In this document: in pieces, positions 1 to 8,640 of the stretch
Position numbering within the stretch: the first letter of the stretch is position 1
Layout: each line of letters begins with the position of its first letter
Assembly: GCF_964340395.1 (NCBI RefSeq)
Contig: NC_135559.1
Coordinates: forward strand, 12,651,759 to 12,715,758
From: Glandiceps talaboti
Taxonomy: Eukaryota > Hemichordata > Enteropneusta > Spengelidae
DNA length: 64,000 bases
Reading direction: 5' to 3'
The notes under the pieces: model-generated
Seen by the model: only the letters and a program-made list of their open reading frames with translations
Told to the model about the DNA's origin: nothing
Database searches by the model: none
Program-made: the position numbers and the translations under genes

Positions 1-461
1 TTTGGCATTTATTCATTCACGATCATTTATATTGATGGGTATCGTTCTGGTTCATGTGAATGTCAATGTATATTTTCAACACAGAATTCGTTGGTGATGA
101 ATCTGTATTTACGTATACAGTAGTGGTAATAGTAACACTAACCAATATTTCGGTGTATATTCTTTCAGCAATTTTGCCACATTTATTTTTAAATCTTGAA
201 TTTACTTCCTATAAACCCAAGCAACAAGACAGGTACTGCAACATTGTAGTTTCAACCATGGCAAGCCTGGAACTAACTGGATCAAGACAGCCAGACAAGA
301 ACTGGATATTGTTCTGCGATCAGATTTGGTTAGTTATGTTTAGGCTGCATAGATTAAGTTCTTTGTTTGCCATCCACATATGGGTAGCTTTTGTCAGTAG
401 ATTACGGAAAACAACCAAATTTCATTTTGTAGCATAGACATTTTACACATACTGAGTACAT

Positions 462-484
462 ACACACACACACACACACACACA
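462..484. repeat. (CA)n microsatellite
   Basis: About 11 CA units followed by an A-run and short TA tracts. It flanks the retroelement fragment at 530-1028. Confidence 0.9.
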
Positions 485-790
485 AAAAAAATATATACAT
501 ATATATATATAACTCGGTGAGTATCAATCTGCTATAAGACAGTGCTCTATACCGCAGTGGCAGAGCGTAATAGTTTTGGTAGTACTGGAACTCTTTCTTG
601 GGTGTTACTCGGAGTTTCACGCATATTGCGATCATCAGACACATATATATATATATACACAATGTATAATATATATATATATATATATAATTGACTGGAT
701 GTAGATAAAACCACATAAAAGTGCTCAATACGGGTAGTAGAGCGAATTATATACAGGTTTTGAAAATTTGAACCAAATTATATGCTATAG

Positions 791-839
791 ACCCTACAGA
801 ACTGTTTCGTGAGGTGCGTATTCCTCACTCATCAGGGGT
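791..839 (-). ncRNA. Hammerhead ribozyme motif, minus strand
   Basis: Because the inverted repeat is perfect, the minus strand carries the same motif as the plus strand: CTGATGA at 835-829, GAAA at 808-805, predicted cleavage after 795. The two ribozymes are head to head with one base between them. Any transcript through both would contain one active strand and one antisense strand, so a 91-bp hairpin competes with the ribozyme fold. Confidence 0.7.
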
Positions 840-840
840 T

Positions 841-889
841 GCCCCTGATGAGTGAGGAATACGCACCTCACGAAACAGTTCTGTAGGGT
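841..889 (+). ncRNA. Hammerhead ribozyme motif, plus strand
   Basis: All conserved core positions are present: CTGATGA (845-851), stem II of six pairs GTGAGG/CACCTC-type (852-857 with 866-871, first pair G-C as required) closed by an 8-base loop, then GAAA (872-875). Stem III is four pairs (875-878 with 881-884) with a 2-base loop, or three pairs with a tetraloop. The base 3' of stem III is A885, an allowed cleavage position. Stem I pairs 841-844 with 886-889 (last pair G-U). This is a type I arrangement with a short stem III, as in Penelope-like elements. Self-cleavage is untested. Confidence 0.75.
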
Positions 890-923
890 CTATAGCATAT
901 AATTTGGTTCAAATTTTCAAAAC

Positions 924-959
<36 letters not shown>

Positions 960-1213
960 TTGGTAGTACTGGAACTCTTTCTTGGGTGTAACTCGGAGTT
1001 TCACGCATATTGCGATCATCAGACACTCTGAGGCCTACTCTCTGGGTGTGCTGTATATATAGAGTGTAGACAATAGAAATACCATCACTATTGTCTGTGT
1101 CGGTGGGTAGGTGTTGTATGTGTGGAGGTGTTGGTTGTTATTGTGTGGGTTATTGGGTGCGGACAAGTAAGTGTTGGCGGGTTGTTCCATGTTGGGCTTT
1201 GATGTTCCGTTAG

Positions 1214-1333
<120 letters not shown>

Positions 1334-1335
1334 GC

Positions 1336-1589
1336 CTGAGTGCCTCCTCCCATCAGTGTAAAACATGTTATGAATATTCATTGTGCAACTTGAATAATAA
1401 TTATTTCTGCTAACTCCCATGATGCAATGTTCCACAGCAAATATATCATTACCCTATAAAAGCACAGTATCAACTTGGTATTTCTATGAAATCACAAGTA
1501 ATTGTAGGTGATGTAAAAATCATGACATGACTCTCCAGAACCCATAGTTTATAAAAATATCTCTTTTCTGGAATGGTGTTCCCCTTTAA
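1336..1589 (-). mobile_element. MITE, TTAAAGGGGAACACCA family, truncated
   Basis: Reverse-orientation copy of the element at 6113-6390: shared blocks include CTAACTCCCATGATGCAATG, TAGGTGATGTAAAA and TGGTGTTCCCCTTTAA at the end. The other terminus is lost at the (TA)n tract. Confidence 0.75.
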
Positions 1590-1997
1590 TAAGTACATTT
1601 TATGTGAACTCAAAAAGTGTTATTGACATCAGGATAGCAGAATAAACACACACATGCATAAAACCAGTCAATGCTTTATTAAAGGTGATTCAAAATTTAT
1701 TTCCGGTCTCATCTAGACCATGTTATTTTTTGTGACATCATAGAGAGAATGGTTTACGGAGTGAAAATCAACATGAATATAATGCAAAGCAGGTTTTATG
1801 TAAATATTTAAAATTCAGAAAATATAGTATCTCAAGTTGTCCCTTTAAGGTGTTAACAAATTTAGTTTGCGTACAACTGCATTGCCTTGTTTACTTCCAT
1901 ACCACTGTGATTCATACGATATGCAAATGCAAACAGCTTCTCTCAGGTCAAAAGTTTTTCAGTTCTAGACACCACTTTTCATCATTTTTCCTTCTTT

Positions 1998-2360
1998 TCA
2001 TGAAAAGTGAGTTTTCTTGTGAAGTAACCATACACCCTTGACTGCGATGTAAAGATTCAATATCGGAAACACTTCCAACTGTGGTTTAAAATCAAGTCTC
2101 CAATCGACAGAAATTGGACAGTAATAGAATAAATAAGAGTTATCAAAACCCGGCTTCTCTTCGAGACATTTCTCTCCCCTCTCAGCCATTGTTTTGCAAA
2201 TGTGTGCCCTTGATAGATAGACACTGTCTTTACCACACGCTGAAATATTGTATAAAATGTAGTGATTATCTGTGATGAAACGGGCGTCTTTTGCTGTTGC
2301 CGAAAACTGGCAAAGCATTTCCTGATATTCATGTTCCTTACTGCTGTCAGTGAATTTATT
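1998..2360 (-). CDS. Possible terminal exon of an unidentified gene
   Basis: A good acceptor (pyrimidine tract, CACCTTTCAG at 2361) precedes 120 open codons ending in TGA at 1998. The predicted peptide has several cysteines (MLCQF, SACGKD, AHICK, EKCLEE, FYYCP) and a hydrophobic end (FPILNLYIAVKGVWLL), as in an extracellular or membrane protein. I recognise no family. A second frame is also open over most of the same bases (2057-2332), so the reading frame is not certain. No companion exon is seen upstream up to the unknown gene, so this may be chance. Confidence 0.3.
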   Translation of the reverse strand, partial: NKFTDSSKEHEYQEMLCQFSATAKDARFITDNHYILYNISACGKDSVYLSRAHICKTMAERGEKCLEEKPGFDNSYLFYYCPISVDWRLDFKPQLEVFPILNLYIAVKGVWLLHKKTHFS

Positions 2361-2539
2361 CTGAAAGGTGAAAAAAAAAGTAGAAGTATTTAATAGTAAA
2401 AAGAATAGTTCCATGAACTTATGTAAAATGCTCATCCCATTTAGATGTTTTGAAACACTTGAAAAATTATCAATGTGTCCAGAATTTAGTATTTTCACAC
2501 AACTTTGTGTTTCTTGAAAACGTTTTGTTTGGTACAATA

Positions 2540-5091
2540 ATTTACTTGAACCATTATTGACAGTATTGAACAGTACTGATTCACCTGTGGGTAAACATAT
2601 TTTTTGCAGCTATATTTGCGATAAATAAAATCAAATTGATTGTTGGGTGTTCACCCGAAAATCAGCACCCTTAACGGCACTCATGATTTCAACCTGTTTC
2701 TTTACTACTTATGGGTATCGAAAACTAATACGTTGTCTTTTTATATATAACTGGGCAATATTTAGTGGATATATCTTTGGTTTCTTGATGAAAAACGAAA
2801 TGTCCCAGTTGCAGCTAGTACTGGTTTAATTGTTTATATGGTACACCCTGAACAGTATTGAAACACCCATGGGTAGGTATATTTGTGTAGCTGTATACTT
2901 CGTATGGTACAACAAATCGAATTGAAGTGATTTTCGGTTCTACACCCTAAAATACGCAATCACAATTTCAACTTATTACTATACTACTTACAGATAAAAT
3001 AGACCTCTAATTAACATATACAATGTCTAATTATTGGTATTTTAACAATTTTCAGTGACTGAATCATCAGTTGCCTTAACAATTTTCAGTGACTGAATCA
3101 TCGGTTGTCTGATCGAAACAGATAATGCCCCAGTTACAGCTAGCGTTGGTTTAAACTTTCATTGATTATAGTAGTAGACACTTGAATGATATTATTTTTT
3201 ATTTCGAAAATTACTGTTTGACAATAAACAAATCAATTCCTTGCCATGTTGTGAACCCAAATTTTGACTCACATGTATGGATTGGCTTTACAACTTCAAG
3301 TAAAATCATACCTTGGAAACTATTAAAACTTTGCTGTTTTCTCTTTCACGTCGTTTATGGAAGGCAACATCAGTACGATATACCCATAATTCCAAGGGTC
3401 TCACTTCACACTTGTCCTTTCTGAAAACCAAACCACATATCTTTGTGTAATTAACATATTTCAGTTTGATTGGATTGTGTACAGCTCTTTAGGCCAAAAA
3501 AAGAGAGAAATGTTTCAGGTCAGGACAGGTTGTCTAAAATGGTGTGATGATGCGATTATTTTTGTGTTATTCTCAACAAACCTGTCACTCGGATTTACTA
3601 TTTATGGCAGTTACTGTTCATTTTATTTAGTACTTTAGAGCAAGTGCATATGTGGGGCAGATGTCATTTGCTTGTTTGTGATTGGTTCATCAGTTGTCTT
3701 CACTGAAGTAGGGAGTAATCTAACGCAATGAAAACAAAGAGTTTTGAGTACACAATTACAACTACATTCACATTAGTGTCGACTCTACGACAACTTACAT
3801 CATAAAACTGATAAACTGTGTTTTTGGACGGCATTCACACTGTATTTTGTACCTGACACAGAGTCAACATAAATCACAGACAGCGCCCTCAGATCCAAGT
3901 CATCCAAGTTTAGCTGAGCTGAGATCATTAACATAAAGTTTGGTCCAATCACGTAACAGTAAACCTGAACTTTGACCCTATACACAATCCCTTTGGATCT
4001 TTGTCTTGGAAACTAATCACTACACATGCTATCAAGTGTGATTAGATTCCACACTAATGTGTTCACACAAAGAAAAATGTGTCTACACAAAACTTAGGTT
4101 GGACCTAAACCCTTCTCATGTCTCTGGGCCAACTTAAACTGTTCACATAAATTTGGGGTTTTTTAAGTTGGGTTAAGGGATGTATTTCTATGTGTCGCAT
4201 CATAACACCTTAACAATGATCGATCGGTCGATCAGTCGGTTAAAAATAAAGAAATATTTAAAAAGTGTACATATACATGTTGTTGACACTTTCGTTTCAG
4301 TCTGAATGACTTAGAAATGACAATTAAAGTCAGAAGGAAACTTGGAACCATTTGTTTTATTAAAGTTTCCAAATTTCAGCAATAAATAAGAATTTTTGCT
4401 TAAATATGCCCTCGTGGCATTGCCAAAGTACAATCAATGGCAAGTGATTTTTTTCTAGTCCTGTCAATATTTTATATTATTTTTGCCAGGTTGAAGAAAG
4501 ACAGGGTTAGTTGGGACTTGACAAACATAGAATTACAGTGACCGTGTTTTCCATCGAAGTATGAACAATGAAGTACTCTGCAGCATATTGATACATTACT
4601 GGACTTACCCTAACGCACTGACACTGATTTAGCTATAGTAGTCCACAGTCCCTCCCCTCTATCATAGGGACTGTGAGTAGTCACAACATTGCCTACTCAG
4701 TGGCTAAGTTGAATAACACAGTTTACTTTGATAATGGGTGCACAATATTAACTGTTGCAAATAAACCCTGTCTATTTGTAGATATCATGGCTAGATGTAC
4801 AGAGTGATGTATTAGACAACAAACCTTGGTAACTGTAAGAGGTGCCAAATTTGAAATTTGCTATGATTGTAATTATCAGTAATGACACACACAATTGCAG
4901 CACATCTTTGATCTGACCTTACTAAATTCTGTACAAAGACACAGACCTACTTTGGTAATGTATTAATATGTTGCAAAAGTTTATCATTCATACTTTGATT
5001 GGAAGCACTGTAAGTATGGCTGCCCTAAGATTAGAGTCACCACTGAATTGATGCAACCCATCTGATGTGAACACCCTTTCCGTGGCATTGC
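2540..5091. other. Downstream flank of the unknown gene, no clear gene
   Basis: Contains the presumed 3' UTR of the unknown gene (to about 4350), a 33-bp doublet at 3040-3105, and a short open stretch on the minus strand (3800-3985) that I could not support as an exon. Nothing else recognised. Confidence 0.6.
4356..4361 (-). terminator. Candidate poly(A) signal for the unknown gene
   Basis: AATAAA on the minus strand about 730 nt after the stop at 5092, the first such hexamer I find downstream on that strand. No transcript support. Confidence 0.3.
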
Positions 5092-5277
5092 TTACTTGAT
5101 GTCGTAATCTGCGAATTCATCTAGGTGTTCTTCTTTGGTTAACATGATCTTCATAATATGTTGTACAATGTTATCTAACTCTACGTCCATTGGATCGTCA
5201 TTCTTACTTATTATCATCCAGTTTTGGAACAAAATAAAGAGTTGTGTAAGCATGTCAGATCTCACACCTTGAACAGC
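5092..5277 (-). CDS. Unknown gene exon 4 (C-terminus)
   Basis: 61 codons plus TAA after the acceptor TTTCATGTAAAG: AVQGVRSDMLTQLFILFQNW, then MDVELDNIVQHIMKIMLTKE and HLDEFADYDIK. It is strongly coding-like, with amphipathic helices. Its phase 0 start defines the frame of the exon 3 donor. Confidence 0.8.
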   Translation of the reverse strand, partial: AVQGVRSDMLTQLFILFQNWMIISKNDDPMDVELDNIVQHIMKIMLTKEEHLDEFADYDIK

Positions 5278-7901
5278 CTTTACATGAAAGACAGAAAAAA
5301 AACATTCATTCGGTACACAAGGGTGTCAAAAAGGATTTTAAAAAACAAAAAAGTAAAGTGGACACAATCTGATTAAAATCTGATGTGATAAAAGCGGCTA
5401 GCAGTTTTGTTTGTTCCGGGTTATTGTGGCCTTCCCACATCTGACCTTGTGTAATAGAAAATCTTGTTTGAATCTTGCGCTTTTGAGTAGCCAATCAGGA
5501 TAAGCGTTACATTGGCAGCTGCACACACTGGAGAAATTGACAAAACAAACAAACACACAGAGGATTGTGTTGATGACACGACCCATTGGTGGTGGTGCTG
5601 TCTCTCCCAACAATTTTAAAAGAAGTGTGCTGATTGGTTGAAGAAACCTTTCAAGATCCTTGAGATTCAAATGAGATTTTATATTACACAGGGTCAGATG
5701 TGGAAAGGTGGCTATCACCTGGAACAAAACAAACGACATATAATAATGGTACTATAGGTAAATAAAGACATCTAGCCGCTTTCACTACATCAGATTTTAA
5801 TCAGATTAAGTGAACATAAGAAAATTAATCCCAAATACCAGTTGTCGAAAATGCAATATCTCGTTATGAAATTTTGTTTCTTACAAGGAGCAGGGCAGAA
5901 GTTGCCCAACTTGTGTGAGATATTCAATCTCAGGCCATTAGGGGTGTCGGATTCTGATATTCTCAGGGTCTTTTTATTAACCCTCTGATTTTTCATTTAA
6001 TCAGAAATGATTTGCATCACCTACAAAGTTTGGTTTTCTTCCTTGTTGATGACAACTTTATTGTAATCTTGTTCATGCTGAAATTTAGCTTATTTTGGTC
6101 CATGACTCAACATTAAAGGGGAACACCACTTCAGAAAATAAAGGCATCACCATAAACCATGGATTCTGGAGAGTCATTTCATGATTTTACATCACCTATA
6201 ATTATTTGCAATTTCAAAGAAACATGAAGTTCATCTTGTGAGCAGGTATCTTTGCTGTGGGGCATTGCATCATGGGAGTTAGCAAAAATAATGCATTCAT
6301 GGTTGAACAATGAATATTCATGAGTCCTAAGTGTTTATTCCCTTGTGTAAAACATCTCTCATGAATATTTATTGTGGTGTTCCACTTTAACAAATATGGG
6401 GTTTACTTACCATAACAATGTCTAACAAATGTTCATCGGTGATATCTTTCAATTCTGTAGTACATGTTGCCTCTCTAATGGCCATTGCAACCTTGCAAAT
6501 ATCCGACCCTGTTAAAGGCAATAGACTTTAGATTAGTTCAGGATGCATTGCTACAGTGTTATCAATACATTGAATTTCACTGGACATTGTTCCACAGGCA
6601 GCAATACATATGATTCTGCATCAATCAAATTCACAATGTTATCGAACAGTTAAATATTCACATCGTCGCATCAATGCAGTAAGGTCGTATTTGCCTATGC
6701 AATTGCATAGCAGATCTGACCTTACAGCACTGAAGCAGATCATTAGTAATGTTAAGTGGTTTTTAAAAATACAGAATGAGAAGCTATTTCCACTTATTTC
6801 TGGTTTATCTTTCACTATGAAAAAGTAACAGCCCTGGCTGTACCTTCCAACACTACATATGCACCCCCTACATTATTATCATACATATTTCTGTGTATGG
6901 AACCCCCGGATGGAACCACAGCAGAGGTGTAGGTCAGAGTATTGACAACACCATAGCAACAAGGAAGATGAAAACTGGCATCACAGGGAGGTTTAGGCTT
7001 AGTTAGTTATGTTTACAAAAACAAATAAATAAACAAACAACACGGGGTCACGTGGGGGTTGGCAACATAAAACACTGACAAACATGGAGAATAATTTACA
7101 TATCAATATCAACACTGTTTTTATGTATAAACAAGAATTATAATATGTTTTCCTGTGGTTAAACCACAGTTGGCATCCAGACTATAACTAGTTAAGCCTG
7201 AGCTCCCTTAGTCCTTCTTGCAGACGGCGTACAGGACTCGATACACACACCGGTGAAGAGAGGGGTGATGCTCCGGAACACTGTCAGAATCGAACTCGAG
7301 CTCCCTGTGCTGGCATACCAGTACTGTAGTATGACTTACCTTCGAGTATGTTACGTATCTCTGCCTTCACATCTTCACTTAAAGTTACAGTGCTAATTTC
7401 AACCCTGTCGTCTTCTAGTCTTCCGTTCTCTACAAGCCACTGCATAATGGGAGCCAAGCAATACTTCTCAACAAAAAGCATGCTAGTTGGATTACCAGGC
7501 AAGTTGGGAGAGGGCAGGCGATCACCGATATGGGGGAAATAAGCTACCTTCCACTTCAACCGGTCTACTTCTTCAAAGTTCCATGATGGTGCTGATATTT
7601 TTTTGCCACGTGGTGGACGAAAGGAGCAAGTATACCTAGCACGTTTCTTAGGAGAAACCCTCTCCCCACTATCGGATGAAGAGTCGTGCATCTTCCTGTG
7701 TACATCGCTACTGCAGCATGAACATGTTGGATATGCAAGTGTCTTTGAACTCTGCCTGCGAAGTTTCGACCGTTGACTCCAACTGAGCGTATCGAAAAAC
7801 CCTGTGTAAGTACTAGCCGTACTATTCATAGGAGCAATGCTAGTGGAGGCTGCACGTTTACTACTTGGAGTACCTTTGCTGGTTCCGGCCATCTTATTCA
7901 T
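5092..7901 (-). CDS. Unrecognised four-exon nuclear-type protein, ~335 aa
   Basis: Exons 7340-7901, 6411-6508, 5557-5718 (donor uncertain) and 5092-5277 join in frame to about 335 residues. I do not recognise the family. Residues 1-100 are Ser/Thr/Lys/Arg-rich with a cluster CSCC (60-63), an SSSD acidic patch and a monopartite nuclear localisation motif PKKRAR (84-89). From about residue 100 (PSWNFEEVDRLKWKVAYFPH) to the end it looks folded and alpha-helical, rich in Leu/Ile with few glycines (HLLDIVMVIATFPHLTLCNI, LERFLQPISTLLLKLLGE, LDNIVQHIMKIMLTKEEHLD), and it ends ADYDIK. Exon 2 begins GSDICKVAMAIREATC. The first in-frame ATG is 7901; a second at 7892 (AAGATGGCC) has a better context. 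The stop TAA is at 5092. It lies tail-to-head behind TBL1 on the same strand, 5.8 kb away. Intact splice sites and phase support a real gene; nuclear location is inferred. Confidence 0.82.
5366..5806. repeat. Inverted repeat copying exon 3 of the unknown gene
   Basis: Arm 1 (5366-5480) is a reversed, diverged copy of arm 2 (about 5650-5806). Shared pieces in order are AATCTGATTAAAATCTGATG, AAGCGGCTAG, TTTGTTCC (the exon 3 acceptor tract), CCACATCTGACC, TGTGTAATA and TTTGAATCT. Arm 2 has about 36 extra bases of intron. Arm 1 lies in the intron between exons 3 and 4. Confidence 0.85.
5557..5718 (-). CDS. Unknown gene exon 3 (donor uncertain)
   Basis: Starts after the acceptor TTTGTTCCAG and reads VIATFPHLTLCNIKSHLNLK then DLERFLQPISTLLLKLLGET and PPPMGRVINTILC. 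The frame stays open for another 50 codons into an inverted copy of this same exon. I placed the donor at TGT|GTGTTT because it gives the phase 0 needed by the next exon, but this is a weak site; GGTCGT|GTCATC also keeps frame. The 5' half of this exon and its upstream intron have an inverted partial copy at 5366-5480. Confidence 0.7.
6113..6390 (+). mobile_element. MITE with TTAA-flanked inverted termini
   Basis: Complete 278-bp element: starts TTAAAGGGGAACACCACTT and ends GTGGTGTTCCACTTTAA, so terminal inverted repeats are A-G-K-GGAACACCA next to TTAA on both sides. Non-coding. It lies in the second intron of the unknown gene, 20 bp from the exon 2 donor. Further copies are at 1336-1589 and 17180-17335. 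A TTAA target suggests a piggyBac-type origin, by inference. Confidence 0.75.
6411..6508 (-). CDS. Unknown gene exon 2
   Basis: 98 nt between the acceptor TTTAACAG and donor GTAAGT. It completes the split glycine from exon 1 and reads SDICKVAMAIREATCTTELK then DITDEHLLDIVM in phase 0. A 278-bp MITE sits directly downstream of its donor (6113-6390). Confidence 0.85.
7340..7901 (-). CDS. Unknown gene exon 1 (N-terminal, NLS)
   Basis: Start codon at 7901 (or 7892), donor GTAAGT after ATACTCGAAG; 187 codons plus one base. It is the longest open frame in the window, and an in-frame TAA lies upstream at about 8000. The Ser/Arg-rich first half has the basic motif PKKRAR; the second half contains RLPSPNLPGNPTSMLFVEKY and EDDRVEISTVTLSEDVKAEI. 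Confidence 0.85.
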
Positions 7902-8300
7902 GTTGGAGATCTTTCGGTTGCCCAATGTATGGCGCCCTCTCGCGACGACTAGTGTGAAATACACGGAAAAAATAAACGGGTAACTTTGCTTGCTTTAACA
8001 CAGGCTTCAAACTTCTTCTGACTTAGTACATACCTTGATTATAACAAAAGGCTTTCGTAAGTAGTTTTTAACTTTAATGACTCATTTACATATGCCATGT
8101 CTTATGGTAGGATACACTGGTTCTTCTGAACGATTGCACATACGAGATGTCGCATCGTGCTGAAAGTTATGGCTTCTTCGTCGTAAAACACACTAGCCTC
8201 TATACGGCGGCACTTAACAGACGCACACTCACAGACGTACATTTTGCTTTGCTTCAGCTTGAAAGTATATACTCTTGACTAGTGAGAATGAAAGGTTTGT
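7902..8300 (-). promoter_or_regulatory. Likely 5' UTR/promoter region of the unknown gene
   Basis: Upstream of the first ATG the sequence is locally richer in CpG (TCGTCGCGAGAGGGCGCC at about 7930-7950) than its surroundings. I see no TATA box or clear initiator, so this is positional inference. Confidence 0.3.
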
Positions 8301-8479
8301 GTTCTTGTTTTGTCCTTACAGGGTGCTCTGTTTAGGCCGACATCTGGTTATTATTAATTATGTACATATAGACCTGGAGAACATTTGAAAAAATTATGTC
8401 TGGTTTATTAGAAAAGGCAATATTTAATAAATTTAGTCCCCTTTTTAATAAACTTATCAGCTGCCCGAGGAGTGTAAGT

Positions 8480-8640
8480 ATCATTCACACACACACACAG
8501 TGGTCACAGCACGTACAACTGACTGCACCTATGTAAGAAAGATTCACACAGTGACCATAGCACAATTGACTGCACCTATGTAAGAAAGATTCACTCATAC
8601 ATACACACACACAGTGACCATAGCACAATTGACTGCACAT
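8480..8640. repeat. ~50-bp minisatellite, three copies
   Basis: Units share GACTGCACCTATGTAAGAAA and CACAGTGACCATAGCACAAT, with CA microsatellite inside each unit. Confidence 0.8.

Larger units (their letters stand above)
748..932. repeat. Perfect 91-bp inverted repeat
   Basis: The arms 748-838 and 842-932 are identical when one is reversed, separated only by TTG at 839-841. I compared them base by base and found no mismatch. Each arm begins with GCCCCTGATGAG-type sequence at the centre and ends in a TATACAGG tract. Confidence 0.95.
530..1028. mobile_element. Penelope-like retroelement fragment with inverted hammerheads
   Basis: A perfect inverted repeat (748-838 and 842-932, 3-base centre) is flanked by two 72-bp direct copies (571-643 and 956-1027, one clear difference). 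Each arm carries a hammerhead ribozyme core. Hammerheads in terminal repeats are known from Penelope-like elements and retrozymes, and the short inverted ends fit the former. On the minus strand the flank reads MREVTP-like short frames without a reverse transcriptase, so only terminal sequence remains. TA tracts interrupt it in three places (about 645-690, 925-955 and the start of the fragment), presumably by slippage or insertion preference. The family assignment is inference. Confidence 0.55.

Noticed and set aside
3800-3985. Minus-strand frame with ISAQLNLDDLDLRALSVIYV
   Set aside because: Looks coding by composition, but I find no convincing acceptor/donor pair or phase link to neighbouring exons; may be old transposon sequence.
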